Assembly (NCBI GenBank): GCA_946800325.1
Contig: OX326959.1
Location: forward strand, 12,802,862 to 12,866,861
Length of the DNA: 64,000 bases
Origin: Luzula sylvatica
Taxonomy: Eukaryota > Streptophyta > Magnoliopsida > Poales > Juncaceae
Direction of reading: 5' to 3'
This document shows, piece after piece, positions 61,359-64,000 of the stretch. Position 1 is the stretch's first letter; each line of letters begins with the position of its first letter. Position numbers and translations under genes: made by a program. The notes below the pieces were generated by a model, which did not search any database, was not told the origin of the DNA, and saw only the letters and a list, made by a program, of their open reading frames with translations.

Positions 61359-61366
61359 ATTATAAT

Positions 61367-61864
61367 TAACGTTAGCTTCTTATTGTTTCAGTTTTCTTTT
61401 GATATCATCGTTTCTGAAATTCATATCATTACAATTTTATTGTTTGCTCGATGTATAACTTGTTTAATATTCATTTTATTTCTTGTTCGATTTGTTCTAC
61501 ATAAATAATATGTTGTCATTGTATAACTTGCTGAACTGAAGAACGAAACAATAATGTCAAACATTCCAATTTTATGAAATGTATCTTTGCACGCATTTGT
61601 AGAACAGAACATGTAAACTTGTCTTTCGAGAAACTCATTATCTCACCAAACCTATTTCTCGACCATCATCAACTTTTCTCAACAACAACCTGGGATCAGT
61701 CCCATGTTTCCATTGACACTTTTGACTCATCATCGCCTTAAGAAAAACTCTGATCATTTACGAAATTGGAACATCATCTCCTTCAAAGTCTGCGAAAACA
61801 AAAATCAAACATGAAAGAAGCTCAAATTTGTCAAAAAAAAATTATGAAATAAAAAAGAAAAATT
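61367..61864. other. Intergenic DNA
   Basis: No gene supported. The short frame at 61421-61612 shows no recognisable features. Confidence 0.4.
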
Positions 61865-63187
61865 ATACTTGTCCCCTCTAATATCCCATCAATGTATTGA
61901 TGAGTTGGCAATATATAATAAATACATTAAATTTTAAATTATGTGGCAAACTGTATTTATTAGGTGGTAAACACATTTATTAGGTGGTAAACCAAATTAT
62001 TAAAAACTAATTTGCTTTATTTAATATTTTTATTATATTTAATTTAACACATGATAAGTTATATTTATTTGAACAAATTTTTATTATTTTATTTTCAATA
62101 TTTTTTTATAAAAAAAATATTTTTATTTTTATTTTCTATTTTTTGCGAAATTATTATTTTTATTTTTATTATTATATTTTTGTTTATTTTTTACGATGAT
62201 TTTATTCATGTATCCGTTTAACACATGTTAAATGGTATATTAATTTAGTCCAATAACTTATTTTCCAAATTTATAGATTTAAATTTCATTAATTATAGAT
62301 GGTGGTAAACAAAGTTGTTAAAAATATTAAATAAATTAATGATGTGTGAAACGGTGAATCTTTTTTACCTAATTTTCTTATATAGGATGGAAAAAAATTA
62401 AGAAAAAATATATTTGTCCCCTTTACATTCTCCCACAATACTTGATGTGTTGGCAATAATTTAATTGATTGAATTTAATGCTAAATCCAAATTATTGCAT
62501 GGTAAACAATCATCTTTTGTATACATTTTTTTACCATGTGGTAAATCTAGAATCCTGAAAATATTTACTACATACAAGTTAATTGTATTAATTATTTGCT
62601 CATCTATTTTTTTTTTAAAATATGTGTGCCATTAGTTTAACATGTGTTAAACGATTGATTAATTCAACCTCAAATGATTTAGTTTTCATATTTAAAAAGT
62701 TAGAGTTAATTCAATATTGGTGGCGGTAAACAATGTTATTTAAAATATTAAATGTATTGATGATGTGTCAAATGATGGATTTAACATGTGTTAAACAGTG
62801 TAAATGGATTATATACACATGTTTAACACATGTAACAAGATCAATTAATCGAGTATAATAATTTATTTTCAAATTTTTAAGTTTAGATTTAATTAATCAT
62901 GGATGGTGGTGAACAAATCCAATAAAACAATAAATGTATTAATGATGTGTGAAACAATGAATATTTAATTCCCTCTCATCCTATATAGGATGATTCAAAC
63001 CAAAACAATTAATGATTCGCTACGGCATTTAATAATATGCCAACACATCAAACATCTAGGGGGATTGTAAGGGGGATGAGTATCATCACTCAAAAATTAA
63101 ATAGTCATGGTTTACCACCATCATTAATACAGACGCCAACACATCAATCAATCTAGGAGATTTTAAGGGGGACATGCATCACCACTT
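61865..63187. mobile_element. Nested MITEs with GTCCCC.. ends
   Basis: Two left-type ends (about 61868 TTGTCCCCTCTAATATCCC and about 62412 TTGTCCCCTTTACATTCTCC, each followed by GATGNGTTGGCAAT) and two right-type ends (about 63040-63085 and 63130-63185, GCCAACACATCAA..GGGGGA). This fits one element inserted in another of the same family. Inner phrases ATGGTAAAC and AACACATGTTAAA recur. Target duplications were not resolved. Confidence 0.5.
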
Positions 63188-63249
63188 AATAAAAAATCAT
63201 ACAAAAATAGCTACAACAGTAGTTTGAACCAATGCGAATATAATTTCCG

Positions 63250-63905
63250 TAGTAGCTACTTAACTTTTGGTGTTTGGACTTAAGAAGTTGAAATGATTGT
63301 AAATGGAATTCTTATATTTTGATGAATGTAAATAATGTTGTAAATATAAGGTATTGTAAATATGAATTAACTAGAAGATATTGGATTCATGCAATTATAT
63401 TATGTATGCGCATTATAACAGAATGGCATATATTCATAATAAAACAATATACATAATAATTTAGACGTGTACATATAAACTATGGCATTTCTAATTTTAA
63501 CTCACAAAAATCAAGTTAGAGTTTATAATCAAATTGAAATATAATAAATACATGTCACACTACTAATACAACGTATAATTTTTTGAAGTTAGGAATATTT
63601 AAATTAAAATTGTTGAAAATGTATTAATAAATTTGAATATATACAACTTATTCAAACAACATCATTGTTCACAAAAATATTAACACATATTTAATTTAAT
63701 ACTTAATTAATCGTCTATTCCTGCTTTTGTGATTCTTGTAATTTTCATGAGAATCACAATTGTTGTAATAGAATGGTATAAAGAAAATAGAATTGCGGTA
63801 ATATAACAATTACAACAATCCAAACATAAGTTTTATACTTATTACAGCAATTATTACTACTAAATATCTTTATTACACTTATCCAAACAGTCTCTAAAGT
63901 AACTT
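63250..63905. mobile_element. Possible MITE with GTTTGGA ends
   Basis: Weak inverted ends: TACTTAACTTTTGGTGTTTGG at the left and CCAAACAGTCTCTAAAGTAA at the right. Inner GAATGGTATAA and ATTGTTGTAATAG phrases are typical of small hAT or PIF derivatives. No duplication is proven. Confidence 0.35.
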
Positions 63906-64000
63906 ATTGTGTGAATAGATGAACGTTCATATTTATACGTACTAATAAATACATAGAAATTTTTTACAAGCAACCATGCGTGTTTTTTTAAACAAGCAAG

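Overview
This window is nuclear DNA of a flowering plant, most likely a eudicot. It is AT-rich, its genes carry many short GT-AG introns, and it is packed with plant-type transposons (Copia, hAT, MULE, Helitron and CACTA signatures, plus microsatellites). I see no prokaryotic or organellar content. Only six gene copies look like host genes: four copies of one lipase gene (three apparently intact, one dead), one uridine kinase-like gene and one nucleotide-diphospho-sugar transferase gene. The species cannot be named from the sequence.

Positions 1-24,000 hold a cluster of acid/gastric-type triacylglycerol lipases (relatives of Arabidopsis LIP2/MPL1). Copy A (427-2911, minus), copy B (15099-17964, minus) and copy D (20888-23721, plus) each have the same nine-exon structure, a signal peptide and the Ser-Asp-His triad. 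Copy C (8738-11455, minus) keeps only exons 5-9 and has a frameshift, a stop and a broken splice donor; two hAT transposons have inserted in its introns. Copies B and D form a roughly 3.5 kb inverted repeat around a 1.8 kb loop. Two different truncated Copia elements (4994-8240 and 12697-14897) flank copy C.

Positions 24,000-42,000 are almost gene-free. They hold a MULE-like terminal repeat cluster (25440-26735), an hAT relic (27030-27583), a duplicated 400 bp unit, a complete 8.4 kb Copia element on the minus strand (29305-37723, TSD GTTAA, LTRs about 1 kb and about 1.3% diverged by eye, coding region decayed), a 0.7 kb (ATT)n-rich block and a 1.55 kb MULE derivative with a 9 bp target duplication (40126-41676).

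Positions 42,372-45,506 hold a complete 13-exon uridine kinase/UPRT-like (UKL) gene, with a possible alternative first exon inside intron 1. Positions 45,800-55,700 hold nested hAT and Helitron relics, a SINE-like tRNA-derived relic and low-complexity DNA. A three-exon glycosyltransferase (DUF/PF03407-type) gene lies at 55,767-57,284. The remainder (57,800-64,000) holds MITEs, one CACTA terminus with its GC-rich subterminal repeats, a second MULE-type MITE and a 164 bp hAT MITE.

I found no evidence of a previously undescribed biological system. The points most worth following up are the alternative UKL first exon, the repeated palindrome in the Copia LTR and leader, the contrast between young LTRs and a dead pol gene, and the history of the lipase cluster, which can be read from its transposon insertions.
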